Of a stretch of DNA of 64,000 nt, positions 56,093 through 64,000 are shown in pieces (position 1 is the stretch's first letter; each line of letters opens with the position of its first letter). The notes below the pieces were generated by a model that saw only the letters and a program-made list of their open reading frames with translations, was not told the origin of the DNA and ran no database searches. The position numbers and the translations under genes were made by a program. The stretch covers positions 2,418,001-2,482,000 of the forward strand of contig NC_022567.1 in assembly GCF_000478885.1 (NCBI RefSeq). Reading direction: 5' to 3'. The stretch is from Adlercreutzia equolifaciens DSM 19450 (GTDB taxonomy: Bacteria > Actinomycetota > Coriobacteriia > Coriobacteriales > Eggerthellaceae).

Positions 56093-59049
56093 CGCTCGTC
56101 CCTCCCTTCGTAAACCGGCGCCCAGTCCTTCAAGCGCGGGTCGTTGGCATCATGAATGATCTCCACCCCGTCATCGGAGCAGGGACATGGATTGCCGAAC
56201 GGCGAATTCTCTGGAGTGGCCTTGTACACCTTCACGGGATAGCCGCGCACCACCGACGCACCGCAATGGGGGTCATCGATATCGTTGTTGACCAGCTGAT
56301 TGACCGCCGAGAGCCGCCAGCCGTGCTCGGGAGCGGGCATTTCCGGATACCACCACATATGCTCGGCGTTGATGACGCCGCGCGGAATACCATAGTAGAG
56401 ATCGACTGTTTGGCGAATCTTGCCTTGGGGGCTCTCGATCCACACCCAATCGCCCTGCTCGACGCCCCAGTCGGCCGCATCTTCTGGGTTGATTTCCACG
56501 CGCGGCACCGGCCACACCTCGCGGCACCAGGGCAGCTGGCGATGCTCGCTGTGGAAGTACACGGGGATGCGACGCCCCGTCAGGCAATGCACGGGATACT
56601 CTTTCCAAAGCTCGGGATTCTTGTCCATCGTGTCGGGGTGGGGACGATAATCGGGTAGCGCATCCTCAGCACCATGGTAGGTCTCCATAATGGTGCACCA
56701 AATTTCCTGCTTCATGGTGGGCGTGTTGAATCCCGGAATAACATTCGATGGGGTGGGGTCTTCCGCCATCGACTTCTTCATAAAGCCAGTCTGGAATCGA
56801 TAGTAGGTGCCCCAGTCGTCTGGACGCAGCTTCTTCACGTCCCACCAGCCGTTTTCCTGGAATTCCTCAACCAATGCCTTCCACGACGGACCCACTTTGC
56901 GCACAGTGTGGTCGAGAATCTCCTCCATCGTGGGATAAGGGTTGTCTTCGTCCCAACCCCAGGGTAGCCCCGCGCGCTCGTACAGATCCTCGACGATCTG
57001 CGGATCGTAACGCGTATCGGCTGGAGGCTCCACGCAAGGTACGCACAGTCCCAGCGCGCCACCCGACCCCTGGCTCTGGCGCGGCGAGGGCACCTCCAGC
57101 CAGTGCTGAGCTGGCAACAGAACATCGGCCATTTCAGCGGTGGGATGGTGCCACAGGTCGATGTCGAACATGAAGTCCAGCTGGGCAAGGGTGTCCCACG
57201 CCATCGTGGTATTGCCCATGTTCAGAAAGTCTCCAGACTGGCACACGCATCCCTTCACCGGATAAGGCTCGCCCGTGACGCCCGCCTCCCAAACCGTATT
57301 GGCGTTCGCCCAGTTCGTCCACCACGCGAACAGCGGATGCGTGTCGCGCCCCAGTTGCTTCTCCATAATTTCCGGATGGAACTTCGGGTTATCCAACAGG
57401 GGCGATTGGGGAAGGCTGTCGAAAGAGCCCATATACGTGACGTCTATCTTCGTGGAGCCGCGCTGACCGCCGGGGCCGTCGGTGTTCCCGGTAATAGCGG
57501 TGAGCAGCTCGATGGCCCGGCAATTCATGATGGCATTGCCGTGATGCTCTACCGCCAACTGGTACATGATACCGCCATTGCCCCAACGCGGATCTACCCG
57601 CGTGCCGTACACAAGGGCCGCTTCGGTCACCTTTTCCGCAGGAACTCCGGTGATGGATTCCGATTTCTCGGGCGCATATTCAGCGCAACGTTCAGCGAAC
57701 TTCTGCCAAACGGGAATGGCTGTGTGCTTCGTGCCATCGGCGAAAGTTACTTCGAATGTCCCCTCGGTAGCAGGATCAATGGACTCGAAATCATCTAGCT
57801 CGGGAGACCACGCCTGCATGTGGCCCTCCCGCACGTTCGCCTCTCCCCATTGACCCGGGAAGTTCTCCTTTGACCAATGCTCCTCGAAGCCGGATCCGTC
57901 ATAGCGCTTGTAGGGCTTCTCCCCTTCCCAGATGCCGCACTCCGGATCGGTGGCGGGATCGTAGTCGGGATTGGCCTTTGCCTGGTCGGCCGAAGCGTTG
58001 AACCACTTCAACGAATTGGACGCCTTGTCCCACACCATGTACTTCCAGGGACTTCCGTCTTCCTGCAGATCTGCCTGGGTCAACAACTTGGTCTTCACCA
58101 TTGTTGTGGCATTGTACGTATGAGGAATGGGCGGTCCCGAGGGCTCCTTATCATCTACCACAAGGAAGCACGCATTGGTCCAGCGCTTCACGAACTTCCA
58201 ATCCACCAGGTCATTCTCGATGATCACGTGACACATGGCCAGGGCGAGCGCTGCGTCGGTTCCGCCCTTCAGCGCCAGATGAATGTCCGCCTCCTTGCCC
58301 AGGTTTGTTGTGCGCGGATCCACCGAGATAAATGTCTGAGCCTGCATGGCCTCATCAACTACCGAGCGGCCTGCCTCATCATAGTTGGAGCCCTCGGGCG
58401 TGGAGGCCCAGATGGTGAACACTGGAGGCCGTTCCACCGTGGCCGACCAACTGTGGTTGAATTCGGAGGTGAGTGCCGAAGCAAAGTGGCGCGGTCCCTT
58501 ACACACCTGCCATGCCACCACGTTGTTAGGGGTCATGAACCAGCTATCATAGCCGTTGTAGGGGGACATGCTCCAGATACGCCCCGTGCCTCCCATGGTG
58601 AACAGCGACTGGCCACCGTATTTGTCCTTTACCTGCTGAACGCCGGCCACAATGATGTCCAGTGCCTCATCCCAGCTAATGCGCACCCAGCCTGGATCCT
58701 CTCCCTTGGGGTTGGTACGCTTCATTGGATGGTACAGGCGGTCAGGATGGTAGCACGCCTGCAGCGACGCGACCGACTTGTTGCAGCAGCTGCCCATGGT
58801 GTGGGGCGCTGTCTCGTCGCCCTCGATCTTTACGGCCCGGCCGTTCGCCACGGTCACCCACACACCGCACTCCATCTTCCCGCATCCGCGACAGCAACTG
58901 CGAATGCGTTTGACTTCGCCCACACCATCTGCGGCAGTGTGCGAAGTTTCGGCCAGAGCGCTTTCCGCATTCAGAACAAGATTCGCCGCAACTGCCGTGA
59001 CCGCCGCCGTTTTCAGGAAGCTCCGTCGGGACAAGTTCAATGAGCCCAT
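56089..59049 (-). CDS. Tat-exported molybdopterin oxidoreductase, catechol-dehydroxylase-like catalytic subunit
   Basis: 986 residues, GGAGGAG upstream. Tat motif LSRRSFLK at 6-13. N-terminal [4Fe-4S] binding CCRGCGKMECGVW (52-64) with a fourth Cys near 88. Molybdopterin guanine dinucleotide domains follow, including KRTNPKGEDPGWVRISWDEA, CKGPRHFASALTSEF, the C-terminal TGRRIPVYFHSEHRQLPWC and VEINPEDAADWGVEQGDWVW. These blocks resemble the Eggerthellaceae dopamine/catechol dehydroxylase group more than classical DMSO reductase; from memory, not a search. Those enzymes remove a ring hydroxyl from catechols during anaerobic respiration. The ferredoxin and anchor genes follow directly. A LysR gene is divergent, with a dyad between. 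Confidence 0.94.
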   Translation of the reverse strand: MGSLNLSRRSFLKTAAVTAVAANLVLNAESALAETSHTAADGVGEVKRIRSCCRGCGKMECGVWVTVANGRAVKIEGDETAPHTMGSCCNKSVASLQACYHPDRLYHPMKRTNPKGEDPGWVRISWDEALDIIVAGVQQVKDKYGGQSLFTMGGTGRIWSMSPYNGYDSWFMTPNNVVAWQVCKGPRHFASALTSEFNHSWSATVERPPVFTIWASTPEGSNYDEAGRSVVDEAMQAQTFISVDPRTTNLGKEADIHLALKGGTDAALALAMCHVIIENDLVDWKFVKRWTNACFLVVDDKEPSGPPIPHTYNATTMVKTKLLTQADLQEDGSPWKYMVWDKASNSLKWFNASADQAKANPDYDPATDPECGIWEGEKPYKRYDGSGFEEHWSKENFPGQWGEANVREGHMQAWSPELDDFESIDPATEGTFEVTFADGTKHTAIPVWQKFAERCAEYAPEKSESITGVPAEKVTEAALVYGTRVDPRWGNGGIMYQLAVEHHGNAIMNCRAIELLTAITGNTDGPGGQRGSTKIDVTYMGSFDSLPQSPLLDNPKFHPEIMEKQLGRDTHPLFAWWTNWANANTVWEAGVTGEPYPVKGCVCQSGDFLNMGNTTMAWDTLAQLDFMFDIDLWHHPTAEMADVLLPAQHWLEVPSPRQSQGSGGALGLCVPCVEPPADTRYDPQIVEDLYERAGLPWGWDEDNPYPTMEEILDHTVRKVGPSWKALVEEFQENGWWDVKKLRPDDWGTYYRFQTGFMKKSMAEDPTPSNVIPGFNTPTMKQEIWCTIMETYHGAEDALPDYRPHPDTMDKNPELWKEYPVHCLTGRRIPVYFHSEHRQLPWCREVWPVPRVEINPEDAADWGVEQGDWVWIESPQGKIRQTVDLYYGIPRGVINAEHMWWYPEMPAPEHGWRLSAVNQLVNNDIDDPHCGASVVRGYPVKVYKATPENSPFGNPCPCSDDGVEIIHDANDPRLKDWAPVYEGRDER

Positions 59050-59287
59050 TTCTCCTCCTTCTCTTTCCTCGTGGGGTTTTCCCGCATGGATCCGAGCCCG
59101 TACTCACGCATCTCCTCCCAGCAAATCGGACCGGTCGGCTACAATGCTGAGAGCGGCACTCGTCTAGCGGATTGTGCAATCAGTCTATCGCGCTGCTCCC
59201 AGCGATGGTGGTGCATTCTTTCTAGCCTTTACGCAGACCACGACGCCCTGTTGCGCAGCCGCCTAGCCTCATGCGCTCGCCTCCTAC

Positions 59288-59310
59288 GGTGATGTTATAT
59301 TTGCATCACC
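59288..59310. promoter_or_regulatory. LysR-type operator GGTGATG-N9-CATCACC
   Basis: Perfect 7-bp dyad with 9-bp centre between the molybdoenzyme operon and its LysR gene. Spacing is identical to the 18271-18295 dyad of the other LysR pair. Confidence 0.55.
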
Positions 59311-59380
59311 AATCCCATGAAGCCGCGCCACCGAACGGAGCCCTATGGCATACTGTTCATGGTTGAGGGAAAGAGGGGAT

Positions 59381-60322
59381 ATGGAAATAGAGCATCTACG
59401 AGAATTCGCCATCCTCGCACGCCACTTGAATTTTCGCGAGGCCGCAGCAGATCTGCACATCTCGCAATCGGCACTCAGCCGCCACATTGCCGCACTCGAG
59501 CAGTTCTACGGCACGGCCTTATTCAAGCGCGATCGCCACGCCGTCTATCTCACCGATGCCGGAGCCTTCCTTCTCGATTACGCCGAGCAACTTTGGGAGC
59601 AGTTCTCCCTCTCCCGGGAGCATCTCCAGCGTCTTTTTTCCGGAGAGCGCCACCTGCGTATCAGCGGCATCGTCGGGCACCCTTCGTTTTATCCTTACAT
59701 CCTTAATGCGGAAACTCGCTTGCGTGCCACCGATCCCACCGTTACCCTGCGGGTCGAGCGCAATACGAGCGCCTCGCTCCTCGAGCAAGTCGAGGCGTTG
59801 CAGAGCGATGAGACCGATTGCGCCCTGCTTCTCTCCTCCGTTGCCAGCACCAGGGAGTCCTACGAAAACATGGAGAGCATCCGTCTGGGTCATGTCCCCG
59901 TGTCTCTCATCGTGCGACGCGACCATCCCCTTGCCCATGAGCCGCTTCTCACCGCTGACGCGCTCCAGAACGGCCGTTTCGTGCACTTTACCGGCCCCGA
60001 TTTCTCACCTTACTGGCACGTTTTCAGCCAGTTGCTCGATGAGGCCGAAATAACCTACACGACCGCACCCTACCCCGCCAACAGCGAGTACGACATCATC
60101 CGGGCCATTGATGCCATGGGTACCGACCTCTATCTCTCGCCCCGGACTTCCATTCTACCCGCCATCGCCCAAAACCCCGATGCGGCCATCATTCCCCTCG
60201 TCGGCGAAGAACTTACCCTGGACCTGGATTTGCTCTACCGCCCGGGGCACAAGGAAGATCTCGTGCGCCTGGTCGCTCCGTGCCTCGAAGGCGCCTTCGC
60301 CGCATTCAACGCAACTCTGTAG
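59381..60322 (+). CDS. LysR-family regulator of the molybdoenzyme operon
   Basis: 313 residues from the ATG at 59381 (AAGAGGGGA upstream); a start at 59345 is less likely. N-terminal winged helix: MEIEHLREFAILARHLNFREAAAD and SQSALSRHIAALEQFYG. The effector domain spans about 90-300, with no membrane segment. It is divergent from the molybdoenzyme genes and is their likely activator, responding to the substrate or a related aromatic compound. A short hairpin (60322-60342) overlaps the stop. Confidence 0.92.
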   Translation: MEIEHLREFAILARHLNFREAAADLHISQSALSRHIAALEQFYGTALFKRDRHAVYLTDAGAFLLDYAEQLWEQFSLSREHLQRLFSGERHLRISGIVGHPSFYPYILNAETRLRATDPTVTLRVERNTSASLLEQVEALQSDETDCALLLSSVASTRESYENMESIRLGHVPVSLIVRRDHPLAHEPLLTADALQNGRFVHFTGPDFSPYWHVFSQLLDEAEITYTTAPYPANSEYDIIRAIDAMGTDLYLSPRTSILPAIAQNPDAAIIPLVGEELTLDLDLLYRPGHKEDLVRLVAPCLEGAFAAFNATL

Positions 60323-60396
60323 GTGGGCACCGTCGGCCCACCCCGCACTTCACTCGGATCCCCGCATGGCCGCGCATCCCCAGGCTTACGGCGCCC

Positions 60397-61962
60397 CTAC
60401 TTCCCGCGCACGGCGTCGGCGGGGTGGATGGTCATGGATTGGAAGCGGTCGGCCATGTAAGCGTCGCCGAACTCGTGATCGTAGAACTGCTGGATGGGCG
60501 TGTCCACCGGGTCATGGGACAGGCGCATGTACCAGCAGTCGAGGGCCTGCAGGGTCATGACGGCATCCACCAGCATGAGCACGGCGCACGCGGTGGTGAG
60601 CACGTAGCGCCAGTTCCACGGGATGAAATTCACGAGCCGCAGCATGAACGGCAACAGCAGCTTTATCCACACCACGCCGAGCAGCCCCCAGCAGGCCATG
60701 AACGGCAGGCACGTGCGGCCGCCGAACAACGATCCGGGCATGTTGGAGTAATCCCAGGCCACCGCGCCGAACGCGTACTGCATGAACAGGCTTACGAACG
60801 CCTCGAACGCGCCGCCGATGACAGCCGCCACAAGGAAGATGACAAGCCAGTTGCTTTTGTGGAAGCGGTTGAGAAAGATGGTCATGAGCACCGCGCCGCA
60901 CCCGTAGATGGGCGAGAACGGGCCGAACAGCAGGCCCGCGCGGTCCTGCCACTGGCCCGGCACCACGAACAGAAAGTGGACGATCTCCTCCATGAGCAGC
61001 CCCAGCACGCTGGCCACAACGAAGATCCAGAACAGGTTGAAGAAGTTCAGCGTGATGTAGCCCTTGCCCGAGGGGTCGCGACCGAGCGTGCCGGCCTCCC
61101 CCTCCGCGTGCTCCTCGGCCTCGCGGGCCTTGCGATGGGCGCGGCGTTCTTCGAGCAGCGAGGGGTCGAGGTAGCTTTGCAGCGCCACGGTGACCGCGAA
61201 ACCGACGCCGTAGGGAATAAGCTCGTAGCCGATGCCGGCCAGCATGATGGAGCACAGGGCCCCGGCCAGAAGGAGCACGTACAACCCGTAGGAGAGCAGC
61301 GCCGCCCAGCGCCGCTGGTTGCGGATGAGGCGCACGCCGAACACAATGAGCGTGACGGCGAGGGCCACCAGCACGGCCAGATTCACGAAGGTCACCACGA
61401 TGGTGGAGATGCCCTCCCCGCGCATAGCCCCAGAGTCGAACATGGTCACAGCCTGATACATGGTCTTCGCGATGACCGGCAGCGCGACGCCCGAGCCGAT
61501 AATGAGCAGCACGCCGAACACGCGCAGCACCACCGGCAGGCGCTTCTTGTCGGCGGGGCTGGTGAATTCGGCAGCGATAGTGGCCGCGGTCTCATCAAGG
61601 GCGTGCTTTTTCTCGGCTAGAGCCTCCTTAGCGTCATCGACAATGACGCTCGGGTGCTCCACGGCGCGCACGACATCGCGGGCCTCGTCGGCGGCGTGGG
61701 CGAGCTTTTCCTCGGCCGCATGCACGATGCGCTCGGGGTGGCGCGCGTCGTCTAAAGCCTCGCGGATCTCTTCTTTGTCGCGAGCAACGTCGGCCACCAA
61801 CTCGGCATGATCGTTGTGCAGCTGATCGTGCCATTCGCGATGAGTTTCAGCCACGTCGGCCTTTTCGAATTCCACGGCCTTCTCAAGGTCGTCCCGCAGG
61901 TCGGCCTCGGCCTTGCGCGCGGCCTCTTCCAGGTGATCTACATGGCGTTTTTCGTCTCCCAT
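60397..61962 (-). CDS. Multi-spanning membrane protein (putative ABC-transporter type IV/CmpB-like) with helical N-terminus
   Basis: 521 residues. The first 150 are charged, Ala/Glu/Lys/His-rich and predicted helical (coiled-coil like), with no signal peptide. About ten membrane helices follow in two blocks: 160-270, and 325-490 after a charged linker. The second block carries the family pattern YGCGAVLMTIFLNRF, then AFEAFVSLFMQYAFGAVAWDYS and GGRTCLPFMACWGLLGVVW, as in the PF06541-type putative ABC permeases. No ATPase gene is adjacent. Its 3' end is the source of the last third of the chimeric pseudogene at 52.8 kb. Confidence 0.85.
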   Translation of the reverse strand: MGDEKRHVDHLEEAARKAEADLRDDLEKAVEFEKADVAETHREWHDQLHNDHAELVADVARDKEEIREALDDARHPERIVHAAEEKLAHAADEARDVVRAVEHPSVIVDDAKEALAEKKHALDETAATIAAEFTSPADKKRLPVVLRVFGVLLIIGSGVALPVIAKTMYQAVTMFDSGAMRGEGISTIVVTFVNLAVLVALAVTLIVFGVRLIRNQRRWAALLSYGLYVLLLAGALCSIMLAGIGYELIPYGVGFAVTVALQSYLDPSLLEERRAHRKAREAEEHAEGEAGTLGRDPSGKGYITLNFFNLFWIFVVASVLGLLMEEIVHFLFVVPGQWQDRAGLLFGPFSPIYGCGAVLMTIFLNRFHKSNWLVIFLVAAVIGGAFEAFVSLFMQYAFGAVAWDYSNMPGSLFGGRTCLPFMACWGLLGVVWIKLLLPFMLRLVNFIPWNWRYVLTTACAVLMLVDAVMTLQALDCWYMRLSHDPVDTPIQQFYDHEFGDAYMADRFQSMTIHPADAVRGK

Positions 61963-62105
61963 GGCCGGCCTCCTTTTCCCTGAACGCGTGTCTCGGCATC
62001 CAGTGTAAAGGGGCGCTCTGTGAAACCATGACCAACTGACGCAACGTCTGCCAACCCGATAAGCCCTCGTTATGCAGCGGTTACGGGAAACAAGCGGCCG
62101 GCGGC

Positions 62106-62192
62106 CTATCCCCAGCAGGCGATGAACATCGCAATGCCCACGAACACGACGGCTAGCCCCATAACGGCCATAATGTCGCTCAACTTGTGCAC
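62106..62192 (-). CDS. Possible 28-residue single-span membrane peptide
   Basis: GTG start at 62192 with GAGGAGG 5 nt upstream. Encodes HKLSDIMAVMGLAVVFVGIA and a short end MFIACWG, a single hydrophobic helix. Too short for family assignment; comparable in size to regulatory or complex-stabilising small membrane proteins. A longer frame from 62477 lacks support. Confidence 0.42.
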   Translation of the reverse strand: MHKLSDIMAVMGLAVVFVGIAMFIACWG

Positions 62193-62374
62193 GTCAGCCT
62201 CCTCGCGCTCGTTCTGCTCTGATTCTCTATCTACTAGACGTTTGGGAAGCCCGCTTTGTTGCACGCCCCACCCACCTTCCACAAAAGCAGCACGAACCAG
62301 AGAGCGCCTCGACCGCGAAAGAGGGCTACAAAGAAACGCGCAGGACAAGAACGTCGAGCAGGCGCCTCGCCAAT

Positions 62375-63295
62375 CTAGCGCCCGAGGATCCCGTCGGTGT
62401 AGGCGTTGCGCGGGTGCACTTGGGCGGCATCGCGAGCGTTCGCCAGCTTCAGGGCGATAACGCGCCACGGGCTGCAATCGAGATACGCAACTTCCATGGC
62501 CGAAAGATCGGCATTATCGATGCCGTCCTGCTCGGCGAAGCTGTTGCGGTAAATGACGAAGGCGTAGCGGATCGTGCGCGTCTCACCCGGCATCAGCGTG
62601 TCATACCCGCCGGCAAGGCCCACTATGAAGTCATCGCCACCAAGAGGATACAGCGCTGCTTGAGCATAATTGTCTGGAAGCATCCCGGCATCCATCATCG
62701 CGTTATCGCCCGTGAAGGCGGCACACCGCAGCACAGGGTTCGGCGGCGCCGCGGATTCGGTGCCGAGGTTGCCAACTTCTACATCGACCACCACCATGCG
62801 AACGTCCTCGTCGGCAAACAGCATTCCCGAGCCTGCTGAGAGGTTCGTCTCGGCATACAGCGGATACCATTCCGTAAACGCCGCCTGAGACACCATGGCG
62901 CAATCGACGACGCGGGCCGAGAACGGGGCGATCTCCTCATCCCAACCCTCGCTTTCCATCGCGGCTTGTCTCTCGGCTTCGGTCTTGGAATCCCAGTCCT
63001 CCTGCAGGTAGGGGCTTGCCTCCAGGTCGTATTTCATTCCCCAGTCCAAGTCATCCAGCACGACGGTCTCGCCAAAAGGAACTTTCACAATCTCCTCGGC
63101 CTTCCAATGGGGAGCGTAACCCGATGACATCCCCGTCGGCGTCTCCTGGGTTAAGGTAGCGCGTGCGGGCTGAGCGATAAAATGCGGAATCATCCAGGCG
63201 AGCGCCGCCAGAAGCACTCCTATGGCCGCAACGCCGACAACAACGCGGATCGCCCGGTTCGGCCCTGGCGCCTTCAAGCTCGTTTCTTCGGCCAT
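62375..63295 (-). CDS. Membrane-anchored hypothetical protein
   Basis: 306 residues; one N-terminal membrane anchor (about 16-40; VVVGVAAIGVLLAALAWMI) and an extracytoplasmic domain. The latter has beta-type segments such as DEDVRMVVVDVEVGNLGTES and MPGETRTIRYAFVIYRNSF, reminiscent of DUF4352/DUF5067-type domains. Residues 80-130 are rich in Glu/Asp. GGAGC lies upstream of the start. Unknown function; stands alone, divergent from the next LuxR gene. Confidence 0.78.
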   Translation of the reverse strand: MAEETSLKAPGPNRAIRVVVGVAAIGVLLAALAWMIPHFIAQPARATLTQETPTGMSSGYAPHWKAEEIVKVPFGETVVLDDLDWGMKYDLEASPYLQEDWDSKTEAERQAAMESEGWDEEIAPFSARVVDCAMVSQAAFTEWYPLYAETNLSAGSGMLFADEDVRMVVVDVEVGNLGTESAAPPNPVLRCAAFTGDNAMMDAGMLPDNYAQAALYPLGGDDFIVGLAGGYDTLMPGETRTIRYAFVIYRNSFAEQDGIDNADLSAMEVAYLDCSPWRVIALKLANARDAAQVHPRNAYTDGILGR

Positions 63296-63437
63296 AGCTC
63301 GCTCCTTTTCGCTCGATTACCGAGCCCAAACTAGCATGGGATCAGGCCAAAGGGCAATGGTGAGGTTTTTCACCCTAGGGCAAGCGCCTGCGATAAGATA
63401 AAGTGAGAGGCATCCAATCGGAAAAGGAGCCGAACCC

Positions 63438-64000
63438 GTGATTCCCTTCGCCAGCTTCATTATCGTCTTTTCCGCCCTAATCGGCGTAGGCGCGGCCTGC
63501 GCGGCCGTTGGGCAAGCTTGCTTTCGCCGACGCAGCGACGATGTGAGCACACGGCTGGCGGTACTGTGGTCGGTCGCGAGCATCGGGCTCTCCATTGTCG
63601 TGCCGGCACTGGATGGATTTCAGGCATCCAAAACGGCCGCGATCGCCTCAGCGGCGCTGCTGGCAGCAACCGCACTGGCCTCCTTTTTCCTAAGTCGTTA
63701 CTGGCGCGAAGCCGCCATGAAGCGCGAGGCAGATCGTTTGCAACTGGCGAAAAGCGGCTACGCTGACTCGCAGCTGGCCGACCCGGAGGTGCCGCAAGAG
63801 CCTGATATCGAAGCCCTCTGCGCCAAGGCCGCCCGCACCTACGACCTCACCCGCCGCGAAGAGGATGTGCTGCGCCTCCTCGTTGAAGGGCGCACGGCAC
63901 CGCAAATCGCCGAGGAGCTCGTCGTCTCGCCCAACACCGTGAAAACCCACGTGCGCAACCTCTATCGAAAGCTCGGCATCAACCGCCGCGCCGACCTCGC
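63438..64000 (+). CDS. LuxR-family regulator with short membrane domain, truncated by the window end
   Basis: GTG start at 63438 with AAGGAG 9 nt upstream; open to the last base. About three N-terminal membrane helices (ASFIIVFSALIGVG, LAVLWSVASIGLSIVV, IASAALLAATALASFFL) and a linker. A LuxR helix-turn-helix follows with LTRREEDVLRLLVEGR and SPNTVKTHVRNLYRKLGI. Unlike the three other LuxR proteins here it has only a few membrane spans. Only a short C-terminal piece is missing. Confidence 0.9.
   Translation, partial: MIPFASFIIVFSALIGVGAACAAVGQACFRRRSDDVSTRLAVLWSVASIGLSIVVPALDGFQASKTAAIASAALLAATALASFFLSRYWREAAMKREADRLQLAKSGYADSQLADPEVPQEPDIEALCAKAARTYDLTRREEDVLRLLVEGRTAPQIAEELVVSPNTVKTHVRNLYRKLGINRRADL

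Noticed and set aside
59071..59292. Plus-strand frame between the molybdoenzyme operon and LysR gene
   Set aside because: No ribosome-binding site, and it runs over the operon's promoter region.
1..64000. CRISPR arrays, insertion sequences with transposases, prophage genes
   Set aside because: No regularly spaced repeats and no transposase, integrase or phage structural protein among the readable genes.

Overview
The window is high-GC DNA, apart from an AT-rich pocket near 35.2-37.2 kb. It looks like a chromosome segment of an anaerobic gut actinobacterium of the Eggerthellaceae (Eggerthella, Gordonibacter or Adlercreutzia type). This rests on gene content: many Tat-exported FAD flavoprotein reductases without their own haem or FMN domain, LuxR regulators carried on multi-spanning membrane domains, a DMSO-reductase-family molybdoenzyme resembling catechol dehydroxylases, and a type III glutamine synthetase. 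The genus is not determined.

Layout. 0-1.2 kb: 3' part of a flavoprotein. 1.3-3.6 kb: a frameshifted AlbA/Schlafen-type regulator and an HTH protein. 3.7-7.7 kb: histidine kinase and ABC exporter genes divergent from their response regulator. 7.9-10 kb: TPR protein. 10-19.2 kb: a LuxR/flavoprotein pair, type III glutamine synthetase, and a flavoprotein/LysR pair in which both genes are frameshifted. 19.3-19.8 kb: toxin-antitoxin-like pair. 20-25.2 kb: L-rhamnose operon (kinase, isomerase, aldolase, MFS carrier). 25.5-28.3 kb: sulfite-oxidase-like molybdoprotein (frameshifted) and a tri-haem cytochrome fused to the same fold. 28.4-31.1 kb: Fic-like protein, repeats, rpsI and rplM. 31.1-38.1 kb: accessory islet with a long inverted repeat, VapBC, a ZIP transporter whose 3' end is duplicated around a ncRNA-candidate/DUF3800 insert, a truncated PemIK pair, a secreted cysteine-rich protein operon with a TlpA-like lipoprotein, and a DUF2975/HTH pair. 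38.2-41.7 kb: three-gene (archaeal-type) glutamate synthase. 41.9-45.6 kb and 49-52.7 kb: two more LuxR/flavoprotein pairs. 45.9-49 kb: metA, metY and HicAB. 52.8-54.3 kb: a chimeric pseudogene built in frame from metY, metA and a membrane-protein gene located 7 kb away. 54.5-60.3 kb: molybdoenzyme operon with a divergent LysR gene. 60.4-64 kb: parent membrane-protein gene, small and unknown proteins, and another LuxR gene running off the end.

How the genes fit together. The repeated theme is anaerobic respiration with many organic acceptors: exported reductases, each next to a divergently transcribed dedicated regulator (LuxR with a membrane domain, or LysR). Nitrogen assimilation is covered by type III glutamine synthetase plus split glutamate synthase, methionine synthesis by MetA/MetY, and carbon supply by L-rhamnose degradation. 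Four toxin-antitoxin-type loci and several inverted repeats mark the accessory parts.

Four genes in the first 27 kb carry single-base frameshifts (three of them in or beside homopolymers or short repeats). They may be true pseudogenes, phase-variable tracts or sequencing errors; raw reads are needed to tell.
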